This document shows, piece after piece, positions 1-10,205 of a DNA stretch of 64,000 nucleotides. The DNA lies in contig WAEK01000014.1 in the NCBI GenBank assembly GCA_011634665.1, forward strand, positions 1-64,000. Reading direction: 5' to 3'. Positions within the stretch are counted from its first letter, which is position 1. Each line of letters begins with the position of its first letter. Below the pieces are notes generated by a model. It ran no database searches, was not told where the DNA came from, and was given only the letters and a program-made list of their open reading frames with translations. A program made the position numbers and the translations under genes. This stretch comes from Mortierella sp. BCC40632. Taxonomy: Eukaryota > Mortierellomycota > Mortierellomycetes > Mortierellales > Mortierellaceae.

Positions 1-18
1 GGTGCAATCGTCCTGCTC

Positions 19-1149
19 TCAGTCAGGCTTGGCTGCGCAGACGCTTCCAATGGCGTAATCGGAGGCATCGGGTTCGATGACGCAGGGTTTTTTCGGGTCG
101 AAGTGTTTCAGGATGGGCTCGGAGCAGAGACGCGCCTTGAGCTCCTCGAAAGCGCACTGCTCCGCGAGCGCCCAGATGAACTTGGCATCCTTTTTGAGCA
201 AGCTGGTCAAAGGGGTGGCAATCTTGGAATAGTTCTCGACAAAACGGCGGTAGAAGTTGGCAAGGCCCAGAAAGATCTGGATATCATGTGCTGACTGGGG
301 AGTCTTCCAATCGCGGATGGCGGCGACTTTGCTAGGGTCCATGGAGATACCTTCGGGGCTAATCACAAAACCCAGGAAGGCGACGGAAGTACAATCGAAC
401 TCGCATTTTTCCAGTTTCAAACTCAATTGTGCTTCTCTCAATTTTTCAAGAACTTTTCTTACGTGTTCGTCGTGCATGTCGGGGTCTTCGGAGAATACCA
501 AGATATCGTCGAGATACACAACGACAAACACATCAAGATATTCGCGCAGGACATCGTTGACAAAGGCCTGGAAGGTTCCGGGGGCGTTCATGAGGCCGAA
601 CGGCATGACTTGGTACTCGAAGTGACCGTAGCGACAACGGAAGGCCGTCTTCCATTCGTCACCCTGGGCTATTCGAAGAAGGTTGTAGGCTCCGCGCATG
701 TCGAGTTTGGTGAAGCGCTTGGCCTTTCCGAGCTGGTCAAAGGTCTCGGCGATGAGTGGGAGAGGGCATTTGTTGGGGATGGTGGCTTTGTTGAGTGCGC
801 GGTAGTCGACACAGAGGCGGAGGGAGCCATCCTTTTTCTTGACAAAAAGGATTGGAGCTCCTGCTGGGGACTCGGAACGCCGGATGAATCCTTTGGCGAG
901 GTTCTCTTTGATGTATTCATGGAGTTCCTTCAGCTCTCCTTGGGACAGGTTGTAGACTGGGCCGAAAGGAATTGATGCATCTTCTCGGAGGTTGATGGAA
1001 TGGTCGTAGGGGCGATGAGGGGGGAGTTGGTCTGCGGATTGCTTGGAGAAGACGGAGGCGTACTCCGCATATTTGTCGGGGAGTGTTGGGGTGTCAGGGG
1101 TAGTGGCAGGGATGGCTGTTGCGAGTTGTTCAACTTGGCTAACATCCAT
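19..1149 (-). CDS. reverse transcriptase plus start of RNase H, element A
   Basis: A 376-codon open stretch covering the fingers/palm of a Ty3/gypsy reverse transcriptase. Visible landmarks are SPAGAPILFVKKKDGSLRLC (about residues 94-113), FTKLDMRGAYN with the first catalytic Asp (about 147-155), FGLMNAP (184-190), the YLDD active-site box (212-215), ANFYRRF (297-303), and the RNase H opening EPDAS (359-363). The frame ends at 19 within early RNase H, probably by an indel or stop, with the rest outside the window. It would copy element RNA to cDNA in cytoplasmic particles. No integrase from this element is visible. Confidence 0.92.
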   Translation of the reverse strand: MDVSQVEQLATAIPATTPDTPTLPDKYAEYASVFSKQSADQLPPHRPYDHSINLREDASIPFGPVYNLSQGELKELHEYIKENLAKGFIRRSESPAGAPILFVKKKDGSLRLCVDYRALNKATIPNKCPLPLIAETFDQLGKAKRFTKLDMRGAYNLLRIAQGDEWKTAFRCRYGHFEYQVMPFGLMNAPGTFQAFVNDVLREYLDVFVVVYLDDILVFSEDPDMHDEHVRKVLEKLREAQLSLKLEKCEFDCTSVAFLGFVISPEGISMDPSKVAAIRDWKTPQSAHDIQIFLGLANFYRRFVENYSKIATPLTSLLKKDAKFIWALAEQCAFEELKARLCSEPILKHFDPKKPCVIEPDASDYAIGSVCAAKPD

Positions 1150-1762
1150 GACATAGACTTCTGTTGGGGTGTTGCTTCATGTGGTGGGAGAGCTGTCGTG
1201 GTGAGATGAGGGAGATGTTGGAGAGAGATATCTTTGGGGTAGCTGTTGGTTGCGGAGGGGTAGGGATGACGAGTGGGGCGAAGGGGGGAATGGTTTGCGG
1301 CATGGTGGATCGGGCGAGGGGGGAAAGGTCTTCGAGTCGGTGTGAGGAGGTGCGGGGGAGATCGAGAGAACCCCATTCCCAATCGATGTTCGGGTTTTGC
1401 TTTTGTAGCCAATCCATACCCAAAATGATGGGGTAGTTTCCGAGGGGCATCACATGGAATTTGTGTATCTCAAAATGTTGGGGGTTGCACTGCATGACGA
1501 GACGGGTGGCGTGTTTCGAGGGGTGGATTGTACCATCAGCAAGTGCAACATCAAGGTGGTCGGGGACAATGGGGAGGTCGTGGAGTTTGGCAACGTCGTA
1601 GTGCATGAAGGAGATGCTAGCCCCCGAGTCTATCATTGCATAGGTCGGGAGCGCGGCACCATGAGCGAACAAGGTGATAGGAATGGTGATAGGGGAATTG
1701 ATTGTTTCGGGAGGGGGTCGCAGCATCATGGTAGGAGGGAGTTTGGTTATGGTGCCTAACAA
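1139..1762 (-). CDS. retroviral-type aspartic protease of element A
   Basis: The ORF contains the aspartic protease active-site motif IDSGAS (about residues 44-49), with a hydrophobic flap region and the ILGMDWL motif near residue 113, both standard for Ty3/gypsy proteases. The enzyme would cleave the Gag-Pol polyprotein. It follows gag (stop at 1780) and overlaps the start of the RT ORF (1149) by 11 nt in another frame. After GMDWL the reading becomes low-complexity and Ser/Pro-rich, so the C-terminal half may be out of its ancestral frame and the true pro-RT linker lies in a different frame. Confidence 0.8.
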   Translation of the reverse strand: MLGTITKLPPTMMLRPPPETINSPITIPITLFAHGAALPTYAMIDSGASISFMHYDVAKLHDLPIVPDHLDVALADGTIHPSKHATRLVMQCNPQHFEIHKFHVMPLGNYPIILGMDWLQKQNPNIDWEWGSLDLPRTSSHRLEDLSPLARSTMPQTIPPFAPLVIPTPPQPTATPKISLSNISLISPRQLSHHMKQHPNRSLCHGC

Positions 1763-1779
1763 AGCGCCTCCGCTCTTTA

Positions 1780-3023
1780 TTAGGCCTCGTCTTTTCCCAA
1801 GTCAAGGACAAAAGTGGAGGGGTCATCAATGTTGTTCAGGGTACGCATGTTTTTCTTCTTAGCTGGGCATTCAGATGCAAAATGGTTGGGCTCCCCGCAG
1901 TACAGACAGAGTTTTTCCTTGTGGCGGCGGGCTTTCTCAGCATCGGTCAGGCGGTGGGCTTGGGAGAGGTCCATTGGTTCGGGGGCGTGGGCAGGGGCAG
2001 GAACAGGGGCAGGGGCAGGAGTGGGGGCAGGTCGGGGAAAAGAGGATTGTCTCGGGGCGGTCTGTTGTTGGGGGCGGAGGTTGGAAAATGTCTGGGGGGG
2101 AGGGGGGTTACGGTTCTTTTTGGTCATGGCACGGGCAAACTGCAGGTTATCGATCTCGATGGCTCGGGTGGAGAGTGTCTCAAAATCAGTGGCGAGGGTC
2201 TCGGTACTGAGGACATCCATGACGGAGTCCTTCAGACCGATAGTATATTGGGAGATAAGGGCCGCGTCATTCCACTGAGTGAGGAGGGCGATCCTTTTGG
2301 AAGTTCGTGGTGTAGTCGAGGCAGGAACCGACTTGCTTCAAGGCACGGAGTTGGGCCTCGGCGGTGACTTCCGCGTTGACCAAAACCGAACATCTTGAGG
2401 AGGTGATCGGAAAACACTTGGTAGTTCGTGACGAGGGTGTTGCGTTTGGCGAGGGGGATATTAAACTGGGGGATGTAGGGCTCCATGTATTTGAAGGGAG
2501 TCCCTTCAAGGTACGAAATGGCGAAACCGATTTTACTGCTGTCGTCGGGGAAGGAGGCGGGGTTGGCGTTGAAGTACAGGGCAAGGTGGGAAAGGAAGGT
2601 CCTGCAGTCGTCTCTTTGCCAGAGAACTTGGAAGGCTCAGCGACCTTGGATTTGCTGGGGCGGGATTCGAGAGCGGGCAGGGTAGTCAGGGCAGGGAGGG
2701 AGGACTTGAGGACGAACTTGTCTTCGCAATCCCTCTCGCAGAGTTGCGAGATCTTTGGCTAGGTTCTTGATGCTCGTGTCAACGTCATTGGAATTTCTTT
2801 CGAGAACTTTTTTTCAACGGTGTCGTGGACTTGTCCTTTGCCACGGACGTCCAAAGAGCTGGTAAGACTGGTCAGGCTTTGTTCGATGAACTGGATTCGG
2901 GTGGGGATGGCTTGGAGGAACTGGAGTTGGGCATCGGTGAGGCAGCGGGGCTTCGAGATTGGCGATGCGAGGGGCCAGTGAGTTGAGAAACTCGATCTGG
3001 TCGGCTTCGATGGACTGGGACAT
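1780..3023 (-). pseudogene. gag of element A, frameshifted
   Basis: The capsid/nucleocapsid precursor of element A. It starts at an ATG at 3023 just downstream of the LTR and ends at 1780. The C-terminal part contains a Pro-Ala-rich repeat (about 2035-1985) and a CCHC zinc knuckle reading CLYCGEPNHFASEC (about 1918-1874), which binds RNA during packaging. The capsid-like middle is readable only by changing frame at about 2710-2590 and again near 2380 and 2270, so this copy does not encode an intact Gag. Zinc-knuckle position and LTR proximity make the assignment secure; the frame breaks could be decay or assembly indels. Confidence 0.85.
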
Positions 3024-3051
3024 GGAAACAGGAATGGTTATGATCCAGAAA

Positions 3052-3308
3052 TGTCAGGAACTGACACTGGGACCAAGGGAGGATGGGGGGAAATGGAGGA
3101 GGGGCAGACAAGGCAGGTATTCAGGAAAGAAGGTTTTATTTCTGGATGCTGGTTACTGGTGGGGGAGAAAGGAACTACTTATACTAGATGATTGGGCTGT
3201 GTTTCAGTGAGTCATACTGACTAACTACTGCGGGTGGCTTCTGTGGTGGCGAACAACAGTCAATCTCATTTGACCATTGGCTCTTGATACGCGGTGGTTG
3301 TCGTGACA
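3052..3308 (-). repeat. 5' LTR of element A (257 bp)
   Basis: The ends are TGTCA and TGACA, an inverted pair typical of Ty3 LTRs. On the minus strand a TATAAG motif lies about 120 bp in, and an AATAAA signal follows about 45 bp later. Only one copy is in the window, so the boundaries rest on the terminal dinucleotides and on the break in homology with element E at 3309. The gag start codon at 3023 follows 29 bp after the LTR end; a primer-binding site should lie in that gap, but I could not name the tRNA. Confidence 0.75.
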
Positions 3309-3545
3309 GAAACATGGAAGACAGGATGCAGGCGTGACAACTCTGGTGGAAGCTCCAGACGGAATGACCGCGAGCCTACTGCCTCTGTGATCTTGAATGG
3401 ACCCAATCTAACATTGTCCAACTTCGAGGAGGGGCGCTTGGTCTGGATGTTGGTTCGAAGCAACCACACCTGGTCATTGACTTGGAGAGGGGGTTGATCT
3501 TGTGTGCGGTTGTTGTAATTTCTTTCGTGGGCTTCGTTGGCGTAC

Positions 3546-4727
3546 TCAATATGGAACTTGAGGTCTTCTTGCAACTCTTTTTAATTCTTGGAGGCGGTGT
3601 TCGGCTCTGGGGTTGTTGACTGCGACTCTTGGGATGCTGACATTGAAGCGAGGGTGGTACCCAAGGCACGCATAGAAGGGTGTCGTGTGGATCGACGAAT
3701 GGACAGTATTATTGTAACAGAACTGTGCCATCGGCAAAAGGTCAGCCCAATTGTCTTGCTGGTAGTTGAGGAAGCAACGGAGGTATTGCTCTAGGGTGGA
3801 GTTGGTGCGTTCTGCTTGTCCGTTAGCCTGTTGGTGGTATGCTGTTGTCGTGTTTTGATTAATCCTAAGGGCGCTAAGGAAGTGACGTGTGTACTCGGCA
3901 GTGAAGACTGTTCCTCGGTCTGTCAAGATGTCGTCAGGTAGACCATGGCTGGACACGACATTGTTCAAAAAGAGGGTGGCGAGGGAGTCAGCATCCACAT
4001 TACTTGTAGTGGGGACAAAATGCGCCATCTTGGTTAGGCGATCAACAGCGACCAGGATTGCTGTGAACCCCTTTGACAAAGGAAGCTGGGTAATGAAGTC
4101 CACAGAGATAGAAGACCATGGTACTTCGGGGGCAGGGACTGGGACATAGAGGCCGTAAGGTTTATGACGGGACTCCTTGTTGCGCTGGCAGATGTCACAG
4201 GTGCTCACAAATCTCTTGACAAACATCCTCATGGTTGGCCAATAATAGGTACGGCTGACTAGCTCATGAGTCTTGTACATGCCAAAGTGTCCTGCATTGG
4301 GCCTGTCATGGCATTCGGTCAGAATATCCCTCTGAATCTCTTCATCATCTGGTACGGCTATTTTGCCATCATAGAACAGGAGGCCGTTGTCATAGGACCA
4401 TTCTGTGTATGCCTCTGGATCTTGCTGGACGCCTTCGATAATTTCTTGGAAGTCCTCATAATCCTGATAGGAATTCTTGAGGCGATCAGTGATGTCCGCT
4501 GGGGCTCGGTCGGGTTCTTCTCCGTCATTGGCCAGCTCTATTTCCTCATCATCGGCCATGATGGGGGCAATGGATGCAGTCGCTTGGAGAGTGGTCTCTG
4601 ATTTAGGTAAGAGCGCGACATGAACGCGGTCCTCCCCCCCTTCAGGAGGGTACATGCGGGAAAGAGCATCTGCGGCACCATTCAGGACTCCAGGGCGATA
4701 CACTACACGGACGTTAAACTTGGACAA
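3546..4727 (-). pseudogene. Integrase of element B (truncated C-terminus)
   Basis: After the PDALSRM-type linker (ADALSRMYPP) the ORF shows an HHCC zinc-binding N-terminus (HFGMYKTHEL with CDICQRNKESR), then the catalytic core with Asp in SVDFITQLP, Asp in LTDRGTVF and Glu in AERTNSTLEQ. These are the D,D,E residues that carry out 3'-end processing and strand transfer. An extra A in a run at about 3581 shifts the frame, and the remaining C-terminal domain (VNDQVWLLRTN, LGPFKITEAVGS, LHPVFHVS) continues in another frame to 3309, where element A interrupts it. The chromodomain seen in sister copy E is missing. Confidence 0.9.
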
Positions 4728-5510
4728 ACGCTCGGCATAGCGGATTTGGCGATCACCAAAGAACGCTTCTCAGAGAAGTACTCCAGATTCTTGTGATCGG
4801 TCAGGATCGTTGCAGGGAAGGGTGAATAGGCGAAGAAGTGGCGGAAGTGCTCCAAGCCTTCGATTGCAGCGAGGAGCTCGGTGTCATGGACATGGTAGTT
4901 CCTTTCAGGGCCGGATAGTGACCTGGAATGAAAGGCAATGGGGCGTAAGACTCCATTGTCATCTGGCTGGTTACAAATCATGCCAATGGCATCCTTGGAA
5001 GCATCGGGCTCGAGGAAACAGGGCTTGGCAGGGTCGAAATGTTGCAGGATTGGCTCTGATGTGAACAACCTTTTTAAATTATCAAAGGCTTCTTGCGCTT
5101 TAGCGTCCCACTCAAATGGGACTCCTTTCTTGAGCAGTCGAGTTATGGCGGACACGACCCCCGAAAAGAACTTGATGAATCGTCGATAGAAGTTGGCAAA
5201 CCCGAGGAATGCTTGGATATCACGGACAGACGTGGGTGTGGGCCAGGAGAGGACTACAGCGACTTTCTTGGGGTCCATTGAGATGCCATCTGGCGAGATA
5301 ACATAGCCAAGAAATTCTACCTTGGTTACATTGAACTCACACTTTTCTGCGCTCACTTGTAGGTCGGCGTCCATCAGCAATTGCATGATCCTTCGTACAT
5401 GGGTCCTGTGAGTCTCGGTGTCTGGCGAATAGATCAGGATGTCGTCCATATACGCAACGACATGTTCGTCAAGGGCTTCTCGCAGGACGTCGTTGATAAA
5501 CGCTTGGAAG
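4703..5510 (-). pseudogene. RT C-terminal half and RNase H of element B
   Basis: The reading enters at the D-LTR junction with QAFINDVL and passes the catalytic box YMDD at about 5449-5438. It then shows the thumb/connection motif GFANFYRRF, the RNase H opening EPDAS and ILTDHKNLEYF. A 1-nt deletion near 4757 shifts the frame just after EKRSL, so RNase H and integrase are no longer in one frame. Element E keeps the frame there but has its own shift near 19105, so the lesions in the two copies are independent. Confidence 0.88.
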
Positions 5511-6221
5511 TGCAGTGTAGCATTTACGATCCCTAGTCTTCCAGGCTAGGGATATAAAAGTAGCCTTCCCCTCCCCCCTGTAATAAAGTCAGCTTTCTTT
5601 CCTCTGTCCCTCAAGTCCATTTGCTTTAGCAACTGTCCCTGTCGCGCTGTCCCCAAGGTATTGACCGAGCCCAAGACCTCGATCAAGATCATGATCTATT
5701 ATCTTTTCACTCTCCCATACTAAATCAGTCCTCATCTCCAGCTACCCTGAACAGATCTGCAGTATTGACTCCTCGATTCCTTTTGAAAGAAAAGGCAGGA
5801 CTCAAGAGCCATTTCCCATTAACGGTGCTATCCCAGCTGTAAGTATGAGACTCGGTGAAAAGTAAAAGATCGGACGAAGACTGCTCCCTGAATGGCTCTC
5901 CTTCGGTGGCCATTCTTGCAAGATTCCTTTGATCAACATGCGAGGACTTTACGGACCCATCCCAGTTTGATCCGCATTGGATTCATGCCTCAAGATCCCG
6001 TTTATTGATAGCTATCTCCGTCCTCCCTTTATGCATTCATAGAATAGTTAGAGTCGAAGGCGATCCCCTCATAGTTGTCGCTGTCTCCCCAGTCCCTACT
6101 GTAGTCTTCCGTACCTGTCCTTTGTAAGTCTTCAGTACATCTTCACTTGGTCCGTATTTCTATGATAGAAAAGAAGAGTAGTTATTGATTAGAAGCATCT
6201 GTCCTTAGACTCTACGCGGCA
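5511..6221 (+). repeat. 5' LTR of element D (711 bp)
   Basis: It begins TGCAGTGTAG and ends CTACGCGGCA. The same sequence recurs at 17276-17985 and 30408-31117. A perfect 8-bp inverted repeat (ATCCCTAG at 5529-5536, CTAGGGAT at 5546-5553) abuts a TATAAAAG box (5553-5560), and AATAAA follows at 5582. U3 is thus only about 70 bp and most of the LTR is R/U5-like. A primer-binding site candidate, TGGTGGAGAACCTGGGCATC, begins at 6231, nine bases after the LTR end; its TGG start fits pairing with a tRNA CCA end. Confidence 0.93.
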
Positions 6222-6230
6222 CCACTTCGT

Positions 6231-6250
6231 TGGTGGAGAACCTGGGCATC
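6231..6250 (+). promoter_or_regulatory. Candidate primer-binding site of element D
   Basis: The 20 bases start with TGG and lie 9 bp after the LTR end, the expected place for minus-strand priming by a tRNA 3' end. The complementary tRNA is not identified. Confidence 0.5.
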
Positions 6251-6306
6251 GTAAATCGTCCAAAAAAAAAAAAAAATCAAGGAAACAATCTTTTTTGTCC
6301 CCACCG

Positions 6307-7636
6307 ATGAACCCCATGCAACCCCACGTGCCTGAGCCGGAATCGGCAGAAACTCGAATGCTTGCCATGTTGGAGCAGATTCGACAATCGCAAGAAGACA
6401 GTAATAGAAGAATGGATCGATTGGAGTCTGATCTTTCTTCCCTTCGTAAAGGCCCTAGCGGTGATTTTCAACAATGGCGTGAGAAACCGCAGAGCTCGAC
6501 TGAATCGCATGAGACTAGTGGAGATGAGTCATCGTTGAGCAATATGTCAAGGACCTCCCGACTTGGCGCCACGCCGCGCCCACCCGCGGAGTTAGGAGCC
6601 ACTACGCCTCAAATGGTAACCGAGGCAAACAAAAGAATCTTCCATGGTCGGAAGTTCGATCCCAAGGCCGACAACATAGACGAATGGGTAGATTATTTCA
6701 GAGCCTATCTGGAGTCCAACATTTGGGATTTGCCAGTGAACTTGCGCAACACCATTGCCATGAGGATGCTGGGGGCAGGCTCTCGTCGGTACCACTGAAC
6801 AATACTGGTTTGCGGAGATTCGGAAGGTGAAAAGCGATTGCATGGAAGTGTTGGACGAGCTTGAAGAGAATTTTATGCCGGATCACATCCGTTACCGCGT
6901 AGGTACTATCGAAGACGTACGTGCATGCAAGCAAGAAGGCGACGAGACCACTAGAGTATACCTACTCCGATTCGGGCGTGCAATCGCCCGCCATCGAAGA
7001 GCCATGAAGAAGAAGAGACATGTCGTTGATGAGCAACAATTGATCCAGGCCCTGTATGCGGGCATCAAATCGAAAGATATCGCAAAGCAGGTGAAGTCCA
7101 CCAAGACCATTGACCAGGCTCTCAATGAAGCTAGGAAAGCTGCTCAAGTCGAGAGCCATTGGGCTTGTCTAAGGGAGGACGATGGAAGTGTACGAGCCCC
7201 TGCCGAAAAAAATCCAGCCATGTCGCCTATGGTCTCCAGGGCAGCCAAGGTCGAAGAGGAGTCGTCTCCGATCCCTGAAGTAAAGAATAGCGAACTGGAT
7301 AGTTTAACCAAGGCCGTGAATGAACTCCGGATCATGATCAACAGGCAACAGCCTCCCAACAATCAGCCTCGAGCTCCAGGACCTTCCCGCATGCGTCCAA
7401 AACGTCCCTTGAGCGAGATCGAGTGTTTCAATTGCCGTCAAATGGGACACTATTCGAATGACTGCCCTGAACCTCGAAGCAGGCGAACCATGTTGGCACA
7501 GATGGAATATTTCAACGAAGAAGACGTTCCGTATGACGAGTCGCTTGTCGGTAGCGTATTCTTGACCGAAGAAGAGTTCCGTGAATACTCCTACGAGCAA
7601 GATAAACGGGAGCAGGATTTTCCCATGGGATGGTGA
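6307..7636 (+). pseudogene. gag of element D, one frameshift
   Basis: Starts at the ATG at 6307 after the PBS and an A-rich leader. The N-terminus is acidic and predicted helical. A capsid-like region runs from about 6600, and a CCHC zinc knuckle CFNCRQMGHYSNDC lies at about 7428-7469, marking nucleocapsid. The frame changes at about 6776 (one ORF stops at 6798, the other reads on from before 6827), so Gag is broken. The ORF ends at 7636 and the protease ORF opens downstream in a different frame. This is the structural protein that would form the virus-like particle. Confidence 0.85.
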
Positions 7637-7711
7637 GCCACGGTCAGCCTCACTATCCGAATGAAAACCGACCGCCAGATCAACGATACACTTTCGCCAC
7701 AGTAAAGCCGA

Positions 7712-9004
7712 GTGCCGGAAGAATACAGAAACGCCTCGAAGTGCCATCCCCGAGGAAGAAAAAATGTTGCCGTTCACATCGGCAGCATTGAGGCAAGACC
7801 AGGTGTCTCGACTAGCCAGAGCAGCATCGCAAAATCCATTGGGACCATCAAAGGATGCTCCTCCAAAAATAGGTGTCCCCACTCCATCCTTGAAAAAAAC
7901 CCTCATTCGTCGGGGCAGCAGCCCCCTCCTATTACAGTGGATCCTTCGCTTGTCGGGACTATGGCTCAGCCAGCAACGATGGATCCGAACATTGTCGAGG
8001 ATATTGTGAGGCGATCTTACGATAAAGACGATGTTGAGATGGATTCGGCGGAAGAGGAGGTTGCCAGCGAACATCCTCGAAGCAGGGTGAAGTTCGTAGA
8101 AGTGCCTACAGCGCGGCCTATTGCCAAACGTCGAAGCGCCCGCCTGCACAAGGGAGTTGCAACAAGCACAAATAAGACCGAGGAAAAGAAGAAGCCGATC
8201 CAGGGTCTTAGAAAAAAATCCGAACCTGCCCCTGTAGCGATCGTTCCAAGGCCAGGAGAAAAAGCCACGTCCCAGAGCGCTGTCGAAGCAAAAGCAAGAA
8301 TACGGTCCCTCCCAGCCCCAGTGAAACTGACGCTAGGACGTACTCCCTTCGACATTGAAGCTTGCCTCCAGGCCACGATGGTCGAAAACCTGTCTATTGC
8401 AGACCTGATCGGCATCAGCCCTCATATTCGTCGTATGTTGGGAAAGTCTTTGAAAACAATCCCGCAAGAAAAACGATCGTACCTAATCCGTCAGCATCCT
8501 TCGCTGCGGCTCACCCTTGAAGAGGAAGATTATCGCACTTTTCTAGTAAAGAGCGAAGTGTCGGATTTCAACACCCATTGTTTCCCTGCATCGGTGTTAA
8601 ATGAGCCAGTCAAACCATTGCTTGACGGGGGATCCTGCGTGAATGTGATAAGTCGGAAGTTCCTGGAGAAAGCGGGCGTCTCAAATGTATCGCCCCATTC
8701 ATCCATCTCGATCAAGGGCATTAGTGGAAGGGCCCTAGTGAGAGGCGAAGTATCAGATGTCCCGCTGAATGTCGAAGGAATACTGATTCCGATTGGATGT
8801 GTTATCATGGACGACCCACCGTTTGACATACTCCTAGGAAGAGCCTTCATGGAAAAAATGCGAGGCACCACCGATTGGACTACTGGGAAATATATCTTCC
8901 ATATGCATAATCGCCGGATCGAGGTTGACGCAGTTAGTGGATCCTCCCCTCGGATTGTCAAGATAGGAGCGACAGCAGAAGACGAGAGTGTCGAAGAAGA
9001 TTGA
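7712..9004 (+). CDS. Gag-linker and aspartic protease of element D
   Basis: A 430-codon ORF. The first 200 residues are basic and low-complexity. The protease domain follows at about residues 285-400: LLDGGSCVNVIS holds an active-site motif with DGGS in place of the usual DSGA/DTGA, a form also seen in some Ty3 proteases, followed by the ILLGRAFME motif about 85 residues later. The tail is Asp/Glu-rich and continues in a shifted frame to about 9241 (DESDFSDSV, DEGEDSESDG). It would mature the polyprotein. The next ORF, at 9242, opens RT. Confidence 0.8.
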   Translation: MPEEYRNASKCHPRGRKNVAVHIGSIEARPGVSTSQSSIAKSIGTIKGCSSKNRCPHSILEKNPHSSGQQPPPITVDPSLVGTMAQPATMDPNIVEDIVRRSYDKDDVEMDSAEEEVASEHPRSRVKFVEVPTARPIAKRRSARLHKGVATSTNKTEEKKKPIQGLRKKSEPAPVAIVPRPGEKATSQSAVEAKARIRSLPAPVKLTLGRTPFDIEACLQATMVENLSIADLIGISPHIRRMLGKSLKTIPQEKRSYLIRQHPSLRLTLEEEDYRTFLVKSEVSDFNTHCFPASVLNEPVKPLLDGGSCVNVISRKFLEKAGVSNVSPHSSISIKGISGRALVRGEVSDVPLNVEGILIPIGCVIMDDPPFDILLGRAFMEKMRGTTDWTTGKYIFHMHNRRIEVDAVSGSSPRIVKIGATAEDESVEED

Positions 9005-9241
9005 CACTGATGAGAGCGACTTCTCAGATAGTGTCTTGTCAGATACGACGGACGAAGGCGAGGACTCTGAAAGTGATGGGGAAGAGAACCCGCAAGTGCT
9101 CCTAATGAACGCCCTCCTGGACGAAGAATATCCTGATCTCCAAGAAATCACCATGCAGGAATTGGTTCAAGAGGATATTCAGGGGAATGTTGCATCGGTA
9201 TTCTTGATGGTACGAGTACCTGTCACCCCGACCTGCCGGAC
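9005..9241 (+). pseudogene. Acidic protease-RT linker of element D (out of frame)
   Basis: A continuation of the pol polyprotein in a different frame from the protease ORF. It is Asp/Glu/Ser-rich, followed by a predicted helical segment, with no recognised domain. The frame change at about 9000 and another at about 9240 separate it from its neighbours. Confidence 0.55.
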
Positions 9242-9795
9242 GTGCTCTTAGCCAGTCAGACAGAGGATGCCAAGGATCTGTTTCAGCCCGACTTTGTGAA
9301 TAATCAGTATGGGTTCTGCCTGGAAGCTCCAAAATGCCGAAATATTTTGTCTGATACTCCTGTCAAATTACTGCCTGGTTTGGAGGAGCGAAAAGTATAT
9401 GTCGGGGACCTTCCTGAAGTCGACAAGCATATCCCAAGGATTACTGAAATATTCCAACGGCATAAGGAATGCTTTCCTCTGCCGGGCGAAATGTCTCGTA
9501 CGTTGAGGGTGGACAAATTGCACTCACCAGCAGAGTTTCACATTGATCCGGAGGTGCCACTCCCCAAGGCATACGCAAAGAAGTATTCACCAGAGCAGGT
9601 ACGCGTCTTGAACGAATATGTCGAGACGATGGTCAAGGCTGATAAAATGCGGAAGTCGAATAGTCCAGTCTCTTGCAACCCATTGCTGGTAAGCAAGAAA
9701 GATGGGTCTTATCGGGTTTGCGTGAATTTTATACCCGTCAACAAGATGATCCGACCAATGGCCTGGCCCATCCCCGACCCCATGACGGAGATATA
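9242..9795 (+). pseudogene. RT N-terminus of element D, split by Tc1
   Basis: Carries the fingers of the reverse transcriptase: the KYSPEQVRVLNEYVE helix, NSPVSCNPLLVSKKDGSYR and VCVNFIPVNKM, equivalent to the SPxGAPxxFVKKKDGxxR..VDYRxLN block. Coding stops at the TA dinucleotide 9794-9795, where the Tc1 transposon is inserted, and resumes at 14585. Confidence 0.88.
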
Positions 9796-10205
9796 CAGTG
9801 GGCGCCAAAATGGTTTCAATAATTCTCAAATTTTCATATTTTAGCAATTTTCTACCCATCGAGAATATGTAAATGCACCTTGTTGCTTAGATTGAAAACA
9901 ATACCCAGAATGCCTTGTTCACGACAGTGTAAACAGATTTTCAATATGTTGTCAGAAAGGCGTGCTATGAGGTAAATTGTTGAAGCTAGATATTGGAACC
10001 ATTTCGCCACTTGGGCACGCCATTTATATTTATTGCTATTTCATCTCTTTTTTCACAATCGTTTGTCTTATATCTACAGTCAGTCAGAGAGATTAAAAGA
10101 AGATGAATAGATCTTGACAAGTTTGATATAAAATACGGGTGCAATCGCTCGAAAATGGTCGATATTCCTCCATCATGAAAAAACGAAAGAAGACACTCAA
10201 AAAAC

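Larger units (their letters stand above)
1..3308 (-). mobile_element. Ty3/gypsy LTR retrotransposon A, 3' portion cut off by window edge
   Basis: Read on the minus strand, the order is 5' LTR (3308-3052), gag, aspartic protease, then reverse transcriptase and the start of RNase H, which runs off the window at position 1. This is the gag-pro-RT-RH order of Ty3/gypsy. The LTR begins TGTCAC and ends CTGACA. The element interrupts truncated chromovirus B: B's homology to its sister copy E stops at 3309, just after the integrase motif HPVFHVS, and A's LTR starts at the next base. The target duplication cannot be tested because A's 3' end is outside the window. The RT resembles that of E (shared [18 protein letters not shown]), so A and E belong to related clades. 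Confidence 0.9.
3309..5510 (-). mobile_element. Truncated Ty3/gypsy chromovirus B (same family as E)
   Basis: A minus-strand pol fragment almost identical to 18754-20962 on the plus strand (element E). It covers the second half of RT through the integrase C-terminus. One edge (5510) is an abrupt junction with the LTR of element D inside RT; the other (3309) is the insertion point of element A just after HPVFHVS. It therefore lacks gag, protease, the RT N-terminus, the chromodomain and LTRs. Differences from E are mostly single-base changes in homopolymers (G5 against G4 near 5158, A5 against A4 near 3581, T5 against T6 near 3970) plus a 1-nt deletion near 4757. Confidence 0.92.

Noticed and set aside
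5725..5913. 62-residue minus-strand ORF, repeated at 17490-17678 and 30622-30810
   Set aside because: It recurs only because it lies inside the D-family LTR. No domain, no promoter evidence.
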